DNA from: Pirellulales bacterium
GTDB taxonomy: Bacteria > Planctomycetota > Planctomycetia > Pirellulales > JADZDJ01
Direction: 5' to 3'
Length of the DNA: 64,000 nt
Assembly: GCA_035656635.1 (NCBI GenBank)
Contig: DASRSD010000128.1
Location: 1-64,000, forward strand
Below the pieces are notes generated by a model, which ran no database searches, had not been told where the DNA came from, and worked only from the letters and a program-made list of their open reading frames with translations. Position 1 is the first letter of the stretch, and every line of letters begins with the position of its first letter. This document shows, in pieces, positions 51,784 through 62,169 of this stretch. Position numbers and translations under genes: made by a program.

Positions 51784-54700
51784 TTAACGTAGCGGCACTT
51801 CTTGAATTCCAGAAAGAGGCTGCGTGCCTGTTGACGACATATTCGGGGGTGGCGGCAATGTGCGATTTTGTGGCTGCATGCCGGTCTGAATCGTTTGCAA
51901 TGCCTGATTGATCCCTGGCAACGCTTCGCGCTTGGGGTGTGGATCGGCCAGCGTGCCCGTCACGTGAATTTGCATGATCTGTTCGCTGGCTCCGCTCATC
52001 AACCGTTTCCAGGCGGGCAATTGCAAATCGCTGCGGCCGACGATCGGTTGCAGCTTGAGATTGATGTCCGTGTTCAAATTTGCTTCACCGTCGCCAACCA
52101 AGCTGATCGCGTCGCCGCTGAACTCGATATTTTTCAAAATCACGTGCTCGCCGTCGATGTGGAACGCAATGTCGCTTTTGGTAAAGGCGTTCTTGTCGGG
52201 CAGTTTCAAATTCAGGAATTTGAGCAGCGCCACCATGACAGGCAACTCGTAAATATCCGCATTCGTGAGTTGCACTTGGCCGTCGCCGTTCAACGTGTGC
52301 AAGCCCGCCGCGGAGCCACTCAAGCGAATGCTGGCGTCGACATTTCCTTTGAGTTTTTGCCGACCGGGAACCGATTCAATGCAAAACCGATTCATGTCGA
52401 CCTTGTTCAGCTTGGCCTGCACCGCAAACCGGGGCGTATCGTCCAAAGCCACCGTGGCATCGGCCTCCGCCCCGCCGCCATAGCACTTGCCGAATAAATG
52501 CCGTGGCGAACGGCCTGGCGGCGGCTGGTCGGCATCGGCTCCCACAATCACTTGCCGGTCGTCCACATACACCGGCCCGACGACATTGGTGAATTGGAAA
52601 TTGTTCCAGGTGACGGAATCGAGATTCAATTCGCCCCGGGTAATCAATCGCTGACCATCGTTGCGATTCGGATCGAAGCTGCCGCTGAACACGCCGCCGC
52701 CGTGAATATTTTCCACTTCGACGCCCGTGTGCAACGTTCCCTGCTCGATGTCGAACTGCATGTTTTGCCACTGGGTGACCACGCGGCAATCTCCCAGCAC
52801 CGCCGGCGGTGCGCCGCTGGGCAATAGCGGCGGCCGCTGCCCCCAAAAATCGAGCATGCCGTTTAAGGTGATAAAACCCGTCGGATTCAATTGCACCACG
52901 GCCTTACGCAGTCGCACCGGCAGGGCGATCATTAAATCGCGGTCGGCATCCAGCCGCACATGCTCGGCGTAAATATTGTCGAAGTGCAAATGGAATGCGC
53001 CATCCGGCCCATGTTCGCAAAAGCCGGTGGCGGAAATTGGCGTGCGATCGTGCACGGCTCGTAAATTTTGAAAATCGCAGCGGTCTTCACTGAACGTGAT
53101 GCCGCCCTGAACTTTTTCCAAGCGATACGGAAAATACGTGGGGTCGATGGAAACCGTTTCGCCCACCGGTTGCACGGCCGCTTTAACTTTCAATTGCTTA
53201 TCGGCCGAGGTGAAGCTGACATCGGCCTGCAGCAAGTTGAACGAGCCCTTGGGCTTCATATCGTTCCAAATGGGTTGCATGCGGACCGGCAGGGCGTCGC
53301 GCAATTCTTCTTCCAGCACGACATCGCGCCCCTTGAATTCCAATGCCAGGCTGACGCCTTGGCCGACGGGCGTCACGCTGCCGTCGCAGGTGACGTGCCC
53401 GGTGTGATTTGCTCCTTCCAGGCCACGGAACGCCCAGTGGCCATCGATCATTTCCAATTTTCCCACTACGTTATACAGCGGATAGGGAAAACGATCGTAA
53501 CGTAGCGAGCAATGGTCCAGCTCGACCTGCAAATGCTGATGCATGTTGATGCTATGCGGATCGTCGCGCAGGCAATCGACGCGAAAATTAAACGCGCCAC
53601 CCAAATGCAACGATTGCACCACATCGCTGGCCTTGGGTTGCACTTCGCTGATGGCGCTGTATAAGCTTTGATCGAACGGCATGCCGGTGCCACTGATCGA
53701 AAGCCCGCCGGTAAACTCCGGTCCCGGATTGATGAATTCGCCGGCGATCTTCACAGGCCGACTGCCGGCGAAAGCCACTAAATCAAGCGTCACGCGATTT
53801 TGCCGGGTTTTCGGATCGCAGGTTAATTGCAGCGTTCCATTGCCATGCTCCACGCGGTACGGGAACTTGTAATACATGAGCGATACATTCAAGCACTCCA
53901 CGGTCGCATTTAACTGCCAATGCTGGCCATCGAATGCGGCTTGCGCGTTTTTGATGTTCACCTCGCCGGCCGGCTGGAATTTTCGCCACTGTTCCAGCAG
54001 TTTTGGCGGCAAGAGCGGCTCCCACATGGGTCCCACGAGCAAGTGCAACGCTTCCCCTTCTACCATGAGGGGCGAGCCAGGCTGAAAACCGTCCATCCGC
54101 GCGCTTAACCGCAGCGCGCTGGGACCGTTGCGGGTGGTTAAATCGGCAATTTGGAAGCCCCGATTGTCGGCATGAAACTTGGCGCGCAAATCGGCTAATG
54201 CTTGCGGCAAGCGTGCGTCATCGAATCGGCCCGATTCTAATTCGCCGGCTACGTCGAATTGCCAGGGTTGTGCCTGCAACTGGTCGCGCCAGACGTGGAA
54301 TTGCAAGTTCGCCTGGCCGCGCAAGGGCGCTAGCGGTTGCAAGCGGGCGGCTTCATCCGGTGGCAATGCAGCCATCAGCTCGGGACAAATATCGATGCCA
54401 TTGACCGTGCCATTCAAATCGACGGCTCCCGTTGCGCGGTTCAATTGTCCCGCAATCTGAATTTGCTGCACGTGATCGCCCGCCAGGGCTCCGCGCAGCT
54501 CGTACGTGGCCCCGTCGGCGGTTGCAGCATCGCCCGACGGCTTTAGGCTGAGGTTGATATCGTGGAAGCTATAGGTGACCGGAGGATTTCGCTGCGAATC
54601 GAAAATCAGAAACTGGCCGTTTTCGATTTGGACTTCGGCTTTGTTTTCGCTGAGCTTCGGCAGCGGCAGCAGTTGACTCAAACTCCAAGAACCATCCGGT

Positions 54701-55233
54701 CGGCGTGAAGCCTGCAATCGCGGACGCCGAACCATGATGCGCGTGATTTTCGGCTCGTGCTTTAACAGTTCTGTCAGATTCGTTTGGCAACAGAACAACA
54801 CTTCGTCGAAGTAGGCCAGTTCTGCTGCGGCCCCGGTCAGGCGCGGATCGCTAATCGCCAAGCCGCGGATTTCAATTCCCTGCCGGTCCAGAAGCTGCGC
54901 CGAGTGAATCGTAACCTTGAGGTTCGGATAAGCCGCGGCAATTTTCGCCTGCACGCGCAATCGAATTTCGTCGTTCAGCCGGCCGTAAAAATAAAGCCCC
55001 AAACCGATTGCCGCTAACAGCGCAGCCAGGAGCCCCCATTTAAAGGCAAACCAACACGCATTGAAAAAATCGCGCAGCACGACAAACGCCGGCGCGGAAA
55101 GCGCCGGTCCCGCGACACGAAACCTTTGCGCCGCCGTCACTTCGGCGCGCAAAAAGGCCGCGTATAGTAGGTCCCGCTGCCAATAGGGGTCAAGGTGGAC
55201 TGAATCCGACACGCCTTTGCCCGAAATCTGCAA
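51784..55233 (-). CDS. Large AsmA/TamB-like envelope protein
   Basis: A 1149-residue inner-membrane-anchored protein. One transmembrane helix lies at about 66-87 (WGLLAALLAAIGLGLYFYG). The rest is a long array of beta strands: LKVTIHSAQLLDRQGIEIRG at the start, DVAGELESGRFDDARLPQAL in the middle, and the AsmA-like end LNGDGQVQLTNADIYELPVM then LVGDGEANLNTDINLKLQPI. AsmA/TamB family members form hydrophobic grooves that carry phospholipids between membranes or help outer membrane assembly. The C-terminus is Pro/Met-rich. The first codon is TTG and the start is uncertain; a later GTG near 55075 is possible. Confidence 0.82.
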   Translation of the reverse strand: MQISGKGVSDSVHLDPYWQRDLLYAAFLRAEVTAAQRFRVAGPALSAPAFVVLRDFFNACWFAFKWGLLAALLAAIGLGLYFYGRLNDEIRLRVQAKIAAAYPNLKVTIHSAQLLDRQGIEIRGLAISDPRLTGAAAELAYFDEVLFCCQTNLTELLKHEPKITRIMVRRPRLQASRRPDGSWSLSQLLPLPKLSENKAEVQIENGQFLIFDSQRNPPVTYSFHDINLSLKPSGDAATADGATYELRGALAGDHVQQIQIAGQLNRATGAVDLNGTVNGIDICPELMAALPPDEAARLQPLAPLRGQANLQFHVWRDQLQAQPWQFDVAGELESGRFDDARLPQALADLRAKFHADNRGFQIADLTTRNGPSALRLSARMDGFQPGSPLMVEGEALHLLVGPMWEPLLPPKLLEQWRKFQPAGEVNIKNAQAAFDGQHWQLNATVECLNVSLMYYKFPYRVEHGNGTLQLTCDPKTRQNRVTLDLVAFAGSRPVKIAGEFINPGPEFTGGLSISGTGMPFDQSLYSAISEVQPKASDVVQSLHLGGAFNFRVDCLRDDPHSINMHQHLQVELDHCSLRYDRFPYPLYNVVGKLEMIDGHWAFRGLEGANHTGHVTCDGSVTPVGQGVSLALEFKGRDVVLEEELRDALPVRMQPIWNDMKPKGSFNLLQADVSFTSADKQLKVKAAVQPVGETVSIDPTYFPYRLEKVQGGITFSEDRCDFQNLRAVHDRTPISATGFCEHGPDGAFHLHFDNIYAEHVRLDADRDLMIALPVRLRKAVVQLNPTGFITLNGMLDFWGQRPPLLPSGAPPAVLGDCRVVTQWQNMQFDIEQGTLHTGVEVENIHGGGVFSGSFDPNRNDGQRLITRGELNLDSVTWNNFQFTNVVGPVYVDDRQVIVGADADQPPPGRSPRHLFGKCYGGGAEADATVALDDTPRFAVQAKLNKVDMNRFCIESVPGRQKLKGNVDASIRLSGSAAGLHTLNGDGQVQLTNADIYELPVMVALLKFLNLKLPDKNAFTKSDIAFHIDGEHVILKNIEFSGDAISLVGDGEANLNTDINLKLQPIVGRSDLQLPAWKRLMSGASEQIMQIHVTGTLADPHPKREALPGINQALQTIQTGMQPQNRTLPPPPNMSSTGTQPLSGIQEVPLR

Positions 55234-55239
55234 ATCGCC

Positions 55240-55270
55240 TTGATTTACATAGCCCCTTCGCGGTTATACT
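55240..55270 (+). promoter_or_regulatory. Candidate promoter of the MFS gene
   Basis: TTGATT (55240-55245) and TATACT (55265-55270) are separated by 19 bases, slightly long. They end 68 bases before the ATG at 55339 in the gap that divides the AsmA-like and MFS genes. Matches are four of six and five of six. Confidence 0.35.
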
Positions 55271-55338
55271 CACGGCCTATTCCCGCGCCAGCATTGCTGT
55301 CGTGATTAGGCAAAAATTTGACTCAGGCGGAGGGTCAC

Positions 55339-56934
55339 ATGATTAATCGCAACGATCGCCGGTTGTTTTGGGCCTGTTGGATTGCGCTGGTCGCCACTGC
55401 GTTTGGTTTCATGATTCGTGGATCGCTGCTGGATACGTGGGGAGCTCAATTCGGTCTCGATGAGGTTCAGAAAGGGCAAATCAACGGCGCGGGAATTTGG
55501 CCGTTTGCCGTGAGCATCATTCTGTTCAGTCTGTTCATCGACAAAATCGGTTACGGCCGCGCGATGGTGTTTGCCTTTCTCGCGCATGTGAGTTACGTCA
55601 TTGTTGTGGTTTGCGCGCCGCTGGTGTTGGCCGCTCCAGGAGCGAAACCCGAGGCAACTACTGCCGGCCAACAAACCGGTTACTGGATGCTATACATCGG
55701 GAATTTGATCTTCGCGCTGGGCAACGGTACGGTGGAAGCGGTCGTGAATCCAGTAGTTGCCACCATGTTTTCGCGCGACAAAACCAAGTGGCTCAACGCG
55801 CTGCACGCCGGCTGGCCCGGCGGCTTGGTGTTGGCAGGGCTAATCGCCATCGGCATGGGCAGCATCGCTTGGCAATGGAAAGTCGGGATGATCTTTCTGC
55901 CAGTTGTGGTTTACGGCCTGATGATGCTCTCGTGCAAGTTTCCTGTGAACGAGCGTGTGGCTGCCGGCAGCTCCTACCGAGACATGCTGGCCGAGTTCGG
56001 TATTTTGGGCGCGCTGGTAGCGTTTCCGTTGATCATTCGGGAAGTGGGGGGAGACTTTGGGGCGAGCAACACGCTGCAAATTGTGATTGCCGCCGTCATT
56101 GTTCTCGCCTTTGGCGCCGCAGCCCGCTCCTTCGGCCGTCCAATGTTTATCTTTATTTTGCTGATCATGTTTCCGTTAGCTACGACCGAATTGGGAACCG
56201 ACAATTGGATTACGAGTTTGATGACCCCTGAAATGGAGCATCTGGGCTACAACGCGGCCTGGGTGCTCGTCTACACGTCGATTATCATGTTGATCTTGCG
56301 GTTAGCTGCCGGACCGATTGTTCATAAGTTGTCACCGCTGGGTTTGTTAGCAGTCTGCGCGGTGTTGGCTGCCTGTGGATTGTTTTTCCTGTCGAAAGCC
56401 GCCGGAATGACGATTTTCGCCGCCGCCACATTGTACGGCGTGGGCAAATCGTTCTTCTGGCCCACGATGCTGGGCGTGGTCTCTGAACAATTTCCCAAAG
56501 GGGGCGCACTCACGCTTAATGCCACGGGCGGAGTGGGCATGTTAGCCGTCGGCGTGTTGGGCATGCCCTTCATCGGTTTGCTGCAAGAGAAAGCTACGAC
56601 CAGCGAATTGAGACAGCAACAACCGGCCCTTTATGCGGTAGTAAAAGCCGACGCCGATAAGCAAAGCGTGTTCGGCACCTACGAATCGGTTGATCCGACC
56701 AAGGTCAGCGCGCTGCCCAAAGCGGATCAGGACGAAATTGCCGCTACGGAGAAAACCGCGAAGAAGGGAGCCCTGGCAAGCATGGCCGTGTTCCCTTGCA
56801 TTATGTTTGTCTGTTATTTGATTTTGATCATCTACTTCCGCTCAAAAGGCGGTTATCAGGCGCAGGTATTGACGGGCCATGCAGCGAGAGACAAAGAATT
56901 CACTGGCGGAACCGCCGGACCAGGCGAGGCGTGA
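55339..56934 (+). CDS. Major facilitator superfamily transporter
   Basis: A 531-residue inner-membrane transporter with about 12 hydrophobic helices. The first is ACWIALVATAFGFMIRGSLL; others include GNLIFALGNGTVEAVVNPVV and MTIFAAATLYGVGKSFFWPT. A large soluble insertion before the last helix (about 415-480: DADKQSVFGTYESVDPTKVS) is unusual for the superfamily. The start is the ATG at 55339 with GGAGGG upstream; a TTG at 55318 would add seven residues. Substrate unknown; sugars or related solutes are possible. It converges on tilS. Confidence 0.87.
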   Translation: MINRNDRRLFWACWIALVATAFGFMIRGSLLDTWGAQFGLDEVQKGQINGAGIWPFAVSIILFSLFIDKIGYGRAMVFAFLAHVSYVIVVVCAPLVLAAPGAKPEATTAGQQTGYWMLYIGNLIFALGNGTVEAVVNPVVATMFSRDKTKWLNALHAGWPGGLVLAGLIAIGMGSIAWQWKVGMIFLPVVVYGLMMLSCKFPVNERVAAGSSYRDMLAEFGILGALVAFPLIIREVGGDFGASNTLQIVIAAVIVLAFGAAARSFGRPMFIFILLIMFPLATTELGTDNWITSLMTPEMEHLGYNAAWVLVYTSIIMLILRLAAGPIVHKLSPLGLLAVCAVLAACGLFFLSKAAGMTIFAAATLYGVGKSFFWPTMLGVVSEQFPKGGALTLNATGGVGMLAVGVLGMPFIGLLQEKATTSELRQQQPALYAVVKADADKQSVFGTYESVDPTKVSALPKADQDEIAATEKTAKKGALASMAVFPCIMFVCYLILIIYFRSKGGYQAQVLTGHAARDKEFTGGTAGPGEA

Positions 56935-56957
56935 CGGAGGCTGTGAATCGCTGATGG

Positions 56958-57998
56958 TTACGAAGATGGTCGCGCGAGCAGAAGTTCGCCGCTGCGGCTT
57001 GTGACGACAACGTTGCCGGGAAAAACTCGCTTCGATGCGGATAAATGGTTGCCGCCGGACTCCGGCGCCTGTGCCATTTGTGCCAAAGCGTTCCATTCCG
57101 TAAAGCCCATGCTTTGTAGCGGCCAACCGCTGCGCCGCCACAGGGCGACGAACATTTCGCGTTGCAAATGTCGGTCGACATTTTCCAGCGGTGCAAGGTT
57201 TAATCGCACTTCGGAGTTCTGCGCAGATACCAAGCAGCGGTCGAGTAATTCTTTCGCGAGCCGTTCGATGAGCTGTTGCGCATCGCCGGCAAGTTGGCTG
57301 AGCCGTCTCAGTGCGCCGTCGATCTTAGAATTGTATTTCTCGCGCAACAGCGGCAGCAACTCGTGCCGCAGTCGATTACGGGCGAAGTCGTGGCACGCAT
57401 TCGTGGGATCAACTCGGTAACGCTGCCCAAGTTTGTCCAAGTATTGCACCACTTCTCCATGGCGCACTTCCAACCAGGGTCGAATCAATGATACAGCTGG
57501 CCCCAACGCTCGGGCTCGCGGCATGCCTGCCACCCCGGCCAGCCCTGTGCCCCGTAAAATATTAAACAACACGGTTTCAACCTGGTCGTCCGCGGTGTGG
57601 GCCGTCGCCACGTACCGAGCGCCCTGGCATTCGGCTGCGCGCTGGAAAAACTCGTATCGGGCCTCGCGCGCCGCGGCCTCCAAGCCATCGCCTTGGAGTT
57701 TTGCTAAACAGGCAACGTCCATTTCTCCGTGGAAGATCGGCAGTTTTAGTTGTGCGGCCAAGTCGCTGACAAAGACCTGATCGTCATTGGCTTCCGGCCG
57801 CAGATGATGGTTGAAATGCGCCACCATCAGCCGTCCTGAGCCGCCGGTTTCCAGCTTCAACGCATGCATGGCCCGCAATAGCGCCACGCTATCGGGGCCG
57901 CCGGAAACGGCGACCATTACCGTCAGGTCGCGCCATTCCCCAGGAGGCCAACTCGCGGCCAAATGTCGCTCGGGCGATCGTGTTTTACCAGTTTCCAT
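56958..57998 (-). CDS. tilS: tRNA(Ile)-lysidine synthetase
   Basis: Adds lysine to C34 of the tRNA-Ile with anticodon CAU, so that it reads AUA instead of AUG; essential in most bacteria. The ATP-pyrophosphatase loop SGGPDSVALLRAMHAL is at about 30-45. Further motifs are VAHFNHHLRPEAND, ARYEFFQRAAECQGARYVAT-type AHTADDQVETVLFNILRGTG and LIRPWLEVRHGEVVQYLDKL. With 346 residues it lacks part of the C-terminal domain of E. coli TilS (432). A TAA ends a frame directly before its ATG; whether that frame is a gene is unclear. Confidence 0.94.
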   Translation of the reverse strand: METGKTRSPERHLAASWPPGEWRDLTVMVAVSGGPDSVALLRAMHALKLETGGSGRLMVAHFNHHLRPEANDDQVFVSDLAAQLKLPIFHGEMDVACLAKLQGDGLEAAAREARYEFFQRAAECQGARYVATAHTADDQVETVLFNILRGTGLAGVAGMPRARALGPAVSLIRPWLEVRHGEVVQYLDKLGQRYRVDPTNACHDFARNRLRHELLPLLREKYNSKIDGALRRLSQLAGDAQQLIERLAKELLDRCLVSAQNSEVRLNLAPLENVDRHLQREMFVALWRRSGWPLQSMGFTEWNALAQMAQAPESGGNHLSASKRVFPGNVVVTSRSGELLLARPSS

Positions 57999-58840
57999 TT
58001 AAGTTTCTGGTGCGGAAAAGGCCGATTTTTGGCCCACCCATCGGTAGGACAAGCGTTTCGACCGGTTCCAGCCGCTAAATTCAGCGTCGGAAAAGGTTGC
58101 TGCCGCCGGTCGAAGGCCATAATCCCGTTGCAGTTTAAGCCAACTTTGATATTCTAACAGTAGGTGGTTCAAGCGCGGCCGAGGAGCGCATGCTTTCGGC
58201 GGTTGCGGAATGCCACCTGACCGAGAAAACCTAAACCAGTTTGAGTGTGCGCGGAGCAGACCAAGTGGGCCAGCGGCGCGTGGACATTCGCTTCGGTTTT
58301 CCCAATTGTGATTCAATGTGCCTGTGAGAACGAGCTAACCAAATCTCAAGGTCGGTGAGCAGATGGAGTGGTTGCTTTTCATCTGGAGTTTTCTGCAGGG
58401 CATTTTGCCTGGCGGAAAGCTTTCGTCACCCCTGTTCGCCTGGCGGCCGACGGAATTTGCTCCCGCGCAAAACAGCCTGACGACATTTCCCCGCCGATCT
58501 TTTGTTGGTTGGATGCAACAAGCCCCGGAATATCACTTGTGTGCGCGTCCCCCTGGTGCGGCGCACGAAAACGGCGAAACGGCGATCCGTGGGGAGCGAT
58601 CAACCGCCGGACCATTTTTTCGCTGGTGATTAAATTTCGCTTGGGCAACTGCGGCCAGACGAGCAGCTTCCTGTTTGTCGGCCACGTTTCTTGAGGCCAT
58701 CAATTGGCAAACCGCGGCGTTATGCTTGTCGCCGATGGCAGCGGCTTGGTCCAGCGCTGGCGGCCTTGTCGTAGTCTGCAGCAGCGGCAGACACGCCCGC
58801 ACTCAAATGCCAAACATACGCACAGAGGGAGCGAGCGAAC
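57999..58840. other. 840-base region without a convincing gene
   Basis: Between the tilS start and rny, so promoters for both should lie here. Open frames of 88-115 codons exist on both strands. The one at 57999-58316 (minus, 105 codons from a TTG) ends TAA just before the tilS ATG, but it has no ribosome site I can see and no recognisable motif. The stretch at about 58160-58330 has several short GC stems and could hold an RNA, but I cannot match it to tmRNA, RNase P, SRP or 6S RNA. Confidence 0.5.
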
Positions 58841-60397
58841 ATGCCTTCCGAAGCCGTAGTTGTAATTATTGTGGCGGTGCTGGCTGCCGGCCTAACCTTT
58901 GCCATGGTCCGCCTGCTGGACCGTCTGACCCGCCGCGATGCAGAAACCGAAGCCAAGCGGATTGTCGAAGAGGCCAACCGCAATGTCGAAAACCGCAAAA
59001 AGGAAGCCGAGCTGGAAATTAAGGAACACGCCATCCAGCAAAAGGCCGCCGGTGAAAAAGAATTGTCCCAAATGCGCCAGGAACTGCACGAACGGGAACG
59101 CTCATTGGATAAGCGTCAGGATGCCGCCGAGCAACAAGCAGAGCAGATGCGCAAACAGGAAAAAATGGTGGAAACCACCCAGCGCAAACTGGCCGAGCGC
59201 ATTGAAGACACCAACCGCCGCAACGAAGACCTGCAAAAACTGCTCGACTTACAACGGCAAACGCTGCACCAACTGAGCGGTCTCAGCCGCGAGGAAGCCA
59301 GCCGCCGGTTGTTGGAAATGCTCGATAACGAACTGCAAAATGAGCAGGGGGCCGTTATCCAGCAGCACGAACGCAAAATGCATGAAATTGCGGAAGCGAA
59401 ATCGCGGGAGATTTTGGTGACCGCCATTCAGCGCTATGCCGCCAGCCATACGGCTGAAACTACCACCAGCACCGTCGACATTCCCAACGACGAAATGAAA
59501 GGCCGCATCATCGGCCGCGAAGGCCGCAACATTCGCGCCTTCGAAAAAGCCACCGGCGTGGATGTCATCATTGATGATACCCCCGGCGTGGTCATTATCA
59601 GCGGTTTCGATCCTGTGCGCCGCGAAATCGCCAAAACGGCTTTGGCAAAGCTCATTGCCGACGGCCGCATCCATCCCTCGCGGATTGACGAAGTGGTGAA
59701 CGAAACACAGGCCGAAATGGAGCAGCATATTCAAAAGTTCGGCGAAGAAGCCGTGCAAGAAGCCGAAGTCGGCCGGCTCAATCCGAAAATTGTCCACTTG
59801 TTAGGCCGGCTGCGCTTCCGCACCAGCTACAGCCAAAACGTGCTGCGGCATTCCATCGAAGTGGCGTTCCTGGCCGGCATGTTGGCTGAGGAAGTGGGCT
59901 TAGACGGCAATCTGGCCCGACGGTGTGGCTTACTGCACGATATTGGCAAGGCCGCCGATCACGAGGCCGAGGGCGGTCACCCCAAAATCGGCGCCGAATT
60001 GCTCAAGCGCTATGGCGAAGGGCCGGAAGTCGTCCATGCAGCGCTGGGTCACCACGACGATATCCGCATCGATCATCCTTACACCGTACTGGTCGCGGCC
60101 GCCGATGCCTGCAGTGCTTCTCGGCCTGGAGCCCGCCGCGAAACCCTGGAGCGGTACATTAAGCGGATGGAAGAATTGGAATCGATCGCCAAAAACTTTC
60201 CCGGCGTGGAGCAGGCGTTCGCCATTCAAGCCGGCCGCGAATTGCGCGTGATCGCCAGTTCCAAAGACACTACCGATCAATCGGCTGCCAAGGTCTGCCG
60301 CGACATCGCCAACGCCTTCGAGCAGCAGCTTACCTATCCCGGCGAAATTAAAGTTACCATGATTCGGGAAACCCGAGTGACGGAACTGGCCCGTTAA
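58841..60397 (+). CDS. rny: Ribonuclease Y
   Basis: Membrane-anchored endoribonuclease that initiates mRNA decay. It has 518 residues, as in Bacillus. Domain order: N-terminal transmembrane helix ([20 protein letters not shown]), long coiled coil (about 35-200), KH domain ([20 protein letters not shown]), and HD domain with [13 protein letters not shown] and [12 protein letters not shown], in which the metal-binding His-Asp pair is intact. The ATG at 58841 follows GAGCG-type weak sites. The ymdB gene follows 16 bases later, the common pairing in many bacteria. Confidence 0.96.
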   Translation: MPSEAVVVIIVAVLAAGLTFAMVRLLDRLTRRDAETEAKRIVEEANRNVENRKKEAELEIKEHAIQQKAAGEKELSQMRQELHERERSLDKRQDAAEQQAEQMRKQEKMVETTQRKLAERIEDTNRRNEDLQKLLDLQRQTLHQLSGLSREEASRRLLEMLDNELQNEQGAVIQQHERKMHEIAEAKSREILVTAIQRYAASHTAETTTSTVDIPNDEMKGRIIGREGRNIRAFEKATGVDVIIDDTPGVVIISGFDPVRREIAKTALAKLIADGRIHPSRIDEVVNETQAEMEQHIQKFGEEAVQEAEVGRLNPKIVHLLGRLRFRTSYSQNVLRHSIEVAFLAGMLAEEVGLDGNLARRCGLLHDIGKAADHEAEGGHPKIGAELLKRYGEGPEVVHAALGHHDDIRIDHPYTVLVAAADACSASRPGARRETLERYIKRMEELESIAKNFPGVEQAFAIQAGRELRVIASSKDTTDQSAAKVCRDIANAFEQQLTYPGEIKVTMIRETRVTELAR

Positions 60398-60413
60398 CCA
60401 CGAACTTACCTCC

Positions 60414-61208
60414 ATGCGGATACTGCTGATTGGCGACATCGTGGGCAAGCCGGGGCGGCACATTGTCTGCCGGGCCCTCCACCCTCTGGTGGAGCGTGAA
60501 CGGCTCGATCTGGTAGTGGCCAATGCAGAGAATGCGGCCGGCGGGTCGGGGCTTACCCCTGCCATTTTTCACGAACTGATTGCCGCTGGCGTCGACGTGG
60601 TCACGCTGGGCGATCACATTTATCGTCGGGCAGAAGTGTTCGACGTGTTGCAAACCGACGCCCACATCGTCAAGCCAGCCAACTATCCGGCGGAGGCTGC
60701 CGGACGCGAGTACGCCGTTGTGAAAGCTCGCAACGGCGTTTCCTGTGCCGTGTTCAGTTTGCTGGGGCGCGTCTTTATGCGTCCGGTCGATTGTCCGTTC
60801 AAAGCGGCCGATCGAGTTTTGGCGGCATTGCCCGATGATGCCAAGGTCATCCTGCTCGATTTTCACGCCGAAGCCACCAGCGATAAACAATTGATGGGCC
60901 GCTATTTGGATGGCCGCGTTTCGGCCGTGTTGGGCACGCATACCCATGTGCCAACCGCCGATGAATGCGTTTTATCCGGGGGAACTGCTTTCCAATGCGA
61001 CGTGGGCATGACAGGCCCCTACGAAAGCATTTTGGGCCGGCAGATCAATCGGGTATTGGAAACCACGCTGACTTTTACTCCCACGGCGTTTGACGTAGCC
61101 ACCGGCGACGTACGTTTGAGCGGCAGCATTGTGGATATCGATGAATCCACCGGCCGCGCCACCGCCATCCGCCGCCTGCTGCTGCGGGAAAGTGAATTGA
61201 ACCAATAG
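60414..61208 (+). CDS. ymdB: TIGR00282-type metallophosphoesterase (YmdB family)
   Basis: A 264-residue cytoplasmic calcineurin-type phosphoesterase. Metal-binding motifs are GDIVGKPGR at the start, NAENAAGGSG, TLGDHIYRR, LDFHAEATSDKQ and LGTHTHVPTAD. The Bacillus homologue hydrolyses cyclic nucleotides in vitro and influences motility/biofilm decisions, but its role elsewhere is less certain. It lies 16 bases after rny, consistent with co-expression. Length and motifs are normal. Confidence 0.94.
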   Translation: MRILLIGDIVGKPGRHIVCRALHPLVERERLDLVVANAENAAGGSGLTPAIFHELIAAGVDVVTLGDHIYRRAEVFDVLQTDAHIVKPANYPAEAAGREYAVVKARNGVSCAVFSLLGRVFMRPVDCPFKAADRVLAALPDDAKVILLDFHAEATSDKQLMGRYLDGRVSAVLGTHTHVPTADECVLSGGTAFQCDVGMTGPYESILGRQINRVLETTLTFTPTAFDVATGDVRLSGSIVDIDESTGRATAIRRLLLRESELNQ

Positions 61209-61342
61209 TCTTGCTGTCGATGCTGCCGGTGGAACTTCGTGCTAGCATACCGGGCGTGACAGATTCGACCTTGCGGCAACGGCAGGGGGCAAGTATCTTT
61301 CGCCCCTCTTCTCGCCCAAGCTTTTCATTTCGAGGGTTTGCG

Positions 61343-61996
61343 ATGGATCGCACTCGTTCGCGCCAGGTCTGGCGATCGTTCCAATACGGTGTCTTGTTGG
61401 CCATCCTGTTGCCGGCCGGTTGCGGCTGGATGTCGGTGGCGCTATACAACATGAATCCCGACGACACGCCGGCGGATTTTAAGGATTTGGAAGCCAAGCG
61501 CGTGGTGGTCGTTTGTCGGCCGGTCGTCGAATTGCAGTTTGCTGATTCCACGGTGCCGCGCGACCTGACTCGCGATGTTGCCGAGAGATTGCAAAAGAAA
61601 ATCAAAAAAATCAAAGTCGTCGACGAACGCGAAGTTTCGGAGTGGACCGACGAAAACTCCTGGCAAAAATTCACCGAAGTCGGCAAAGCACTTAAGGCGG
61701 ACATGGTGGTCGGCATCGAGCTGGAGCGGTTCTCGCTGCAGCAAGGCCCGACGCTGCTGCAAGGCAATGCTGCCATGCGCATTGTGGTGTACGATATGCA
61801 AAACGGCGGCAAGCAAGTGTACGAGAATGCCATGCCGCGCGTGTTATATCCGCCGAACACCCCGATTCCCTCTGCGGAAAAATCGGAAGCAGAATTCCGT
61901 CGCCAATATCTGGACGTGCTGGCCGAGCAAATCGGCAGACACTTCTATTCTCACGATTCGCTGGAAGATTTCGGCATCGATGCCAACTTACAGTGA
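61343..61996 (+). CDS. Small predicted lipoprotein
   Basis: A 217-residue protein from the ATG at 61343. The N-terminus has a lipoprotein signal (GVLLAILLPAGCGWM) with lipobox LPAGC. The mature part has alternating strands and helices: KRVVVVCRPVVELQFADSTV, LQKKIKKIKVVDEREVSEWT, ALKADMVVGIELERFSLQQG and AAMRIVVYDMQNGGKQVYEN. It looks like a small alpha/beta periplasmic domain of a type seen in planctomycetes, with no known activity. It follows ymdB by 134 bases. Confidence 0.75.
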   Translation: MDRTRSRQVWRSFQYGVLLAILLPAGCGWMSVALYNMNPDDTPADFKDLEAKRVVVVCRPVVELQFADSTVPRDLTRDVAERLQKKIKKIKVVDEREVSEWTDENSWQKFTEVGKALKADMVVGIELERFSLQQGPTLLQGNAAMRIVVYDMQNGGKQVYENAMPRVLYPPNTPIPSAEKSEAEFRRQYLDVLAEQIGRHFYSHDSLEDFGIDANLQ

Positions 61997-62169
61997 ACAG
62001 GGTGCAGCAATCGGCCGGGCATCATAGGCACATTCGCCGCCAACGGTTGCGGTTGTGTATTTCATTGACGCTATCTTTGCGGCCATCTACGATGGAAGTA
62101 CCGGGCCACAAGCGTTGCCTTGGTGGTTTTTGAAATTGCGGCGGACCCCAAATGCCTCGGGCGGAACAC

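Noticed and set aside
57999-58316. 105-codon frame ending directly before the tilS ATG
   Set aside because: The TAA-ATG adjacency is suggestive, but the start is a TTG without a ribosome site and the peptide has no recognisable features. Left as part of the gap.
58160-58330. Possible 6S-like RNA
   Set aside because: A CCGAGAAAACC stretch and several stems recall 6S RNA, but order and the large central bubble cannot be matched by eye.
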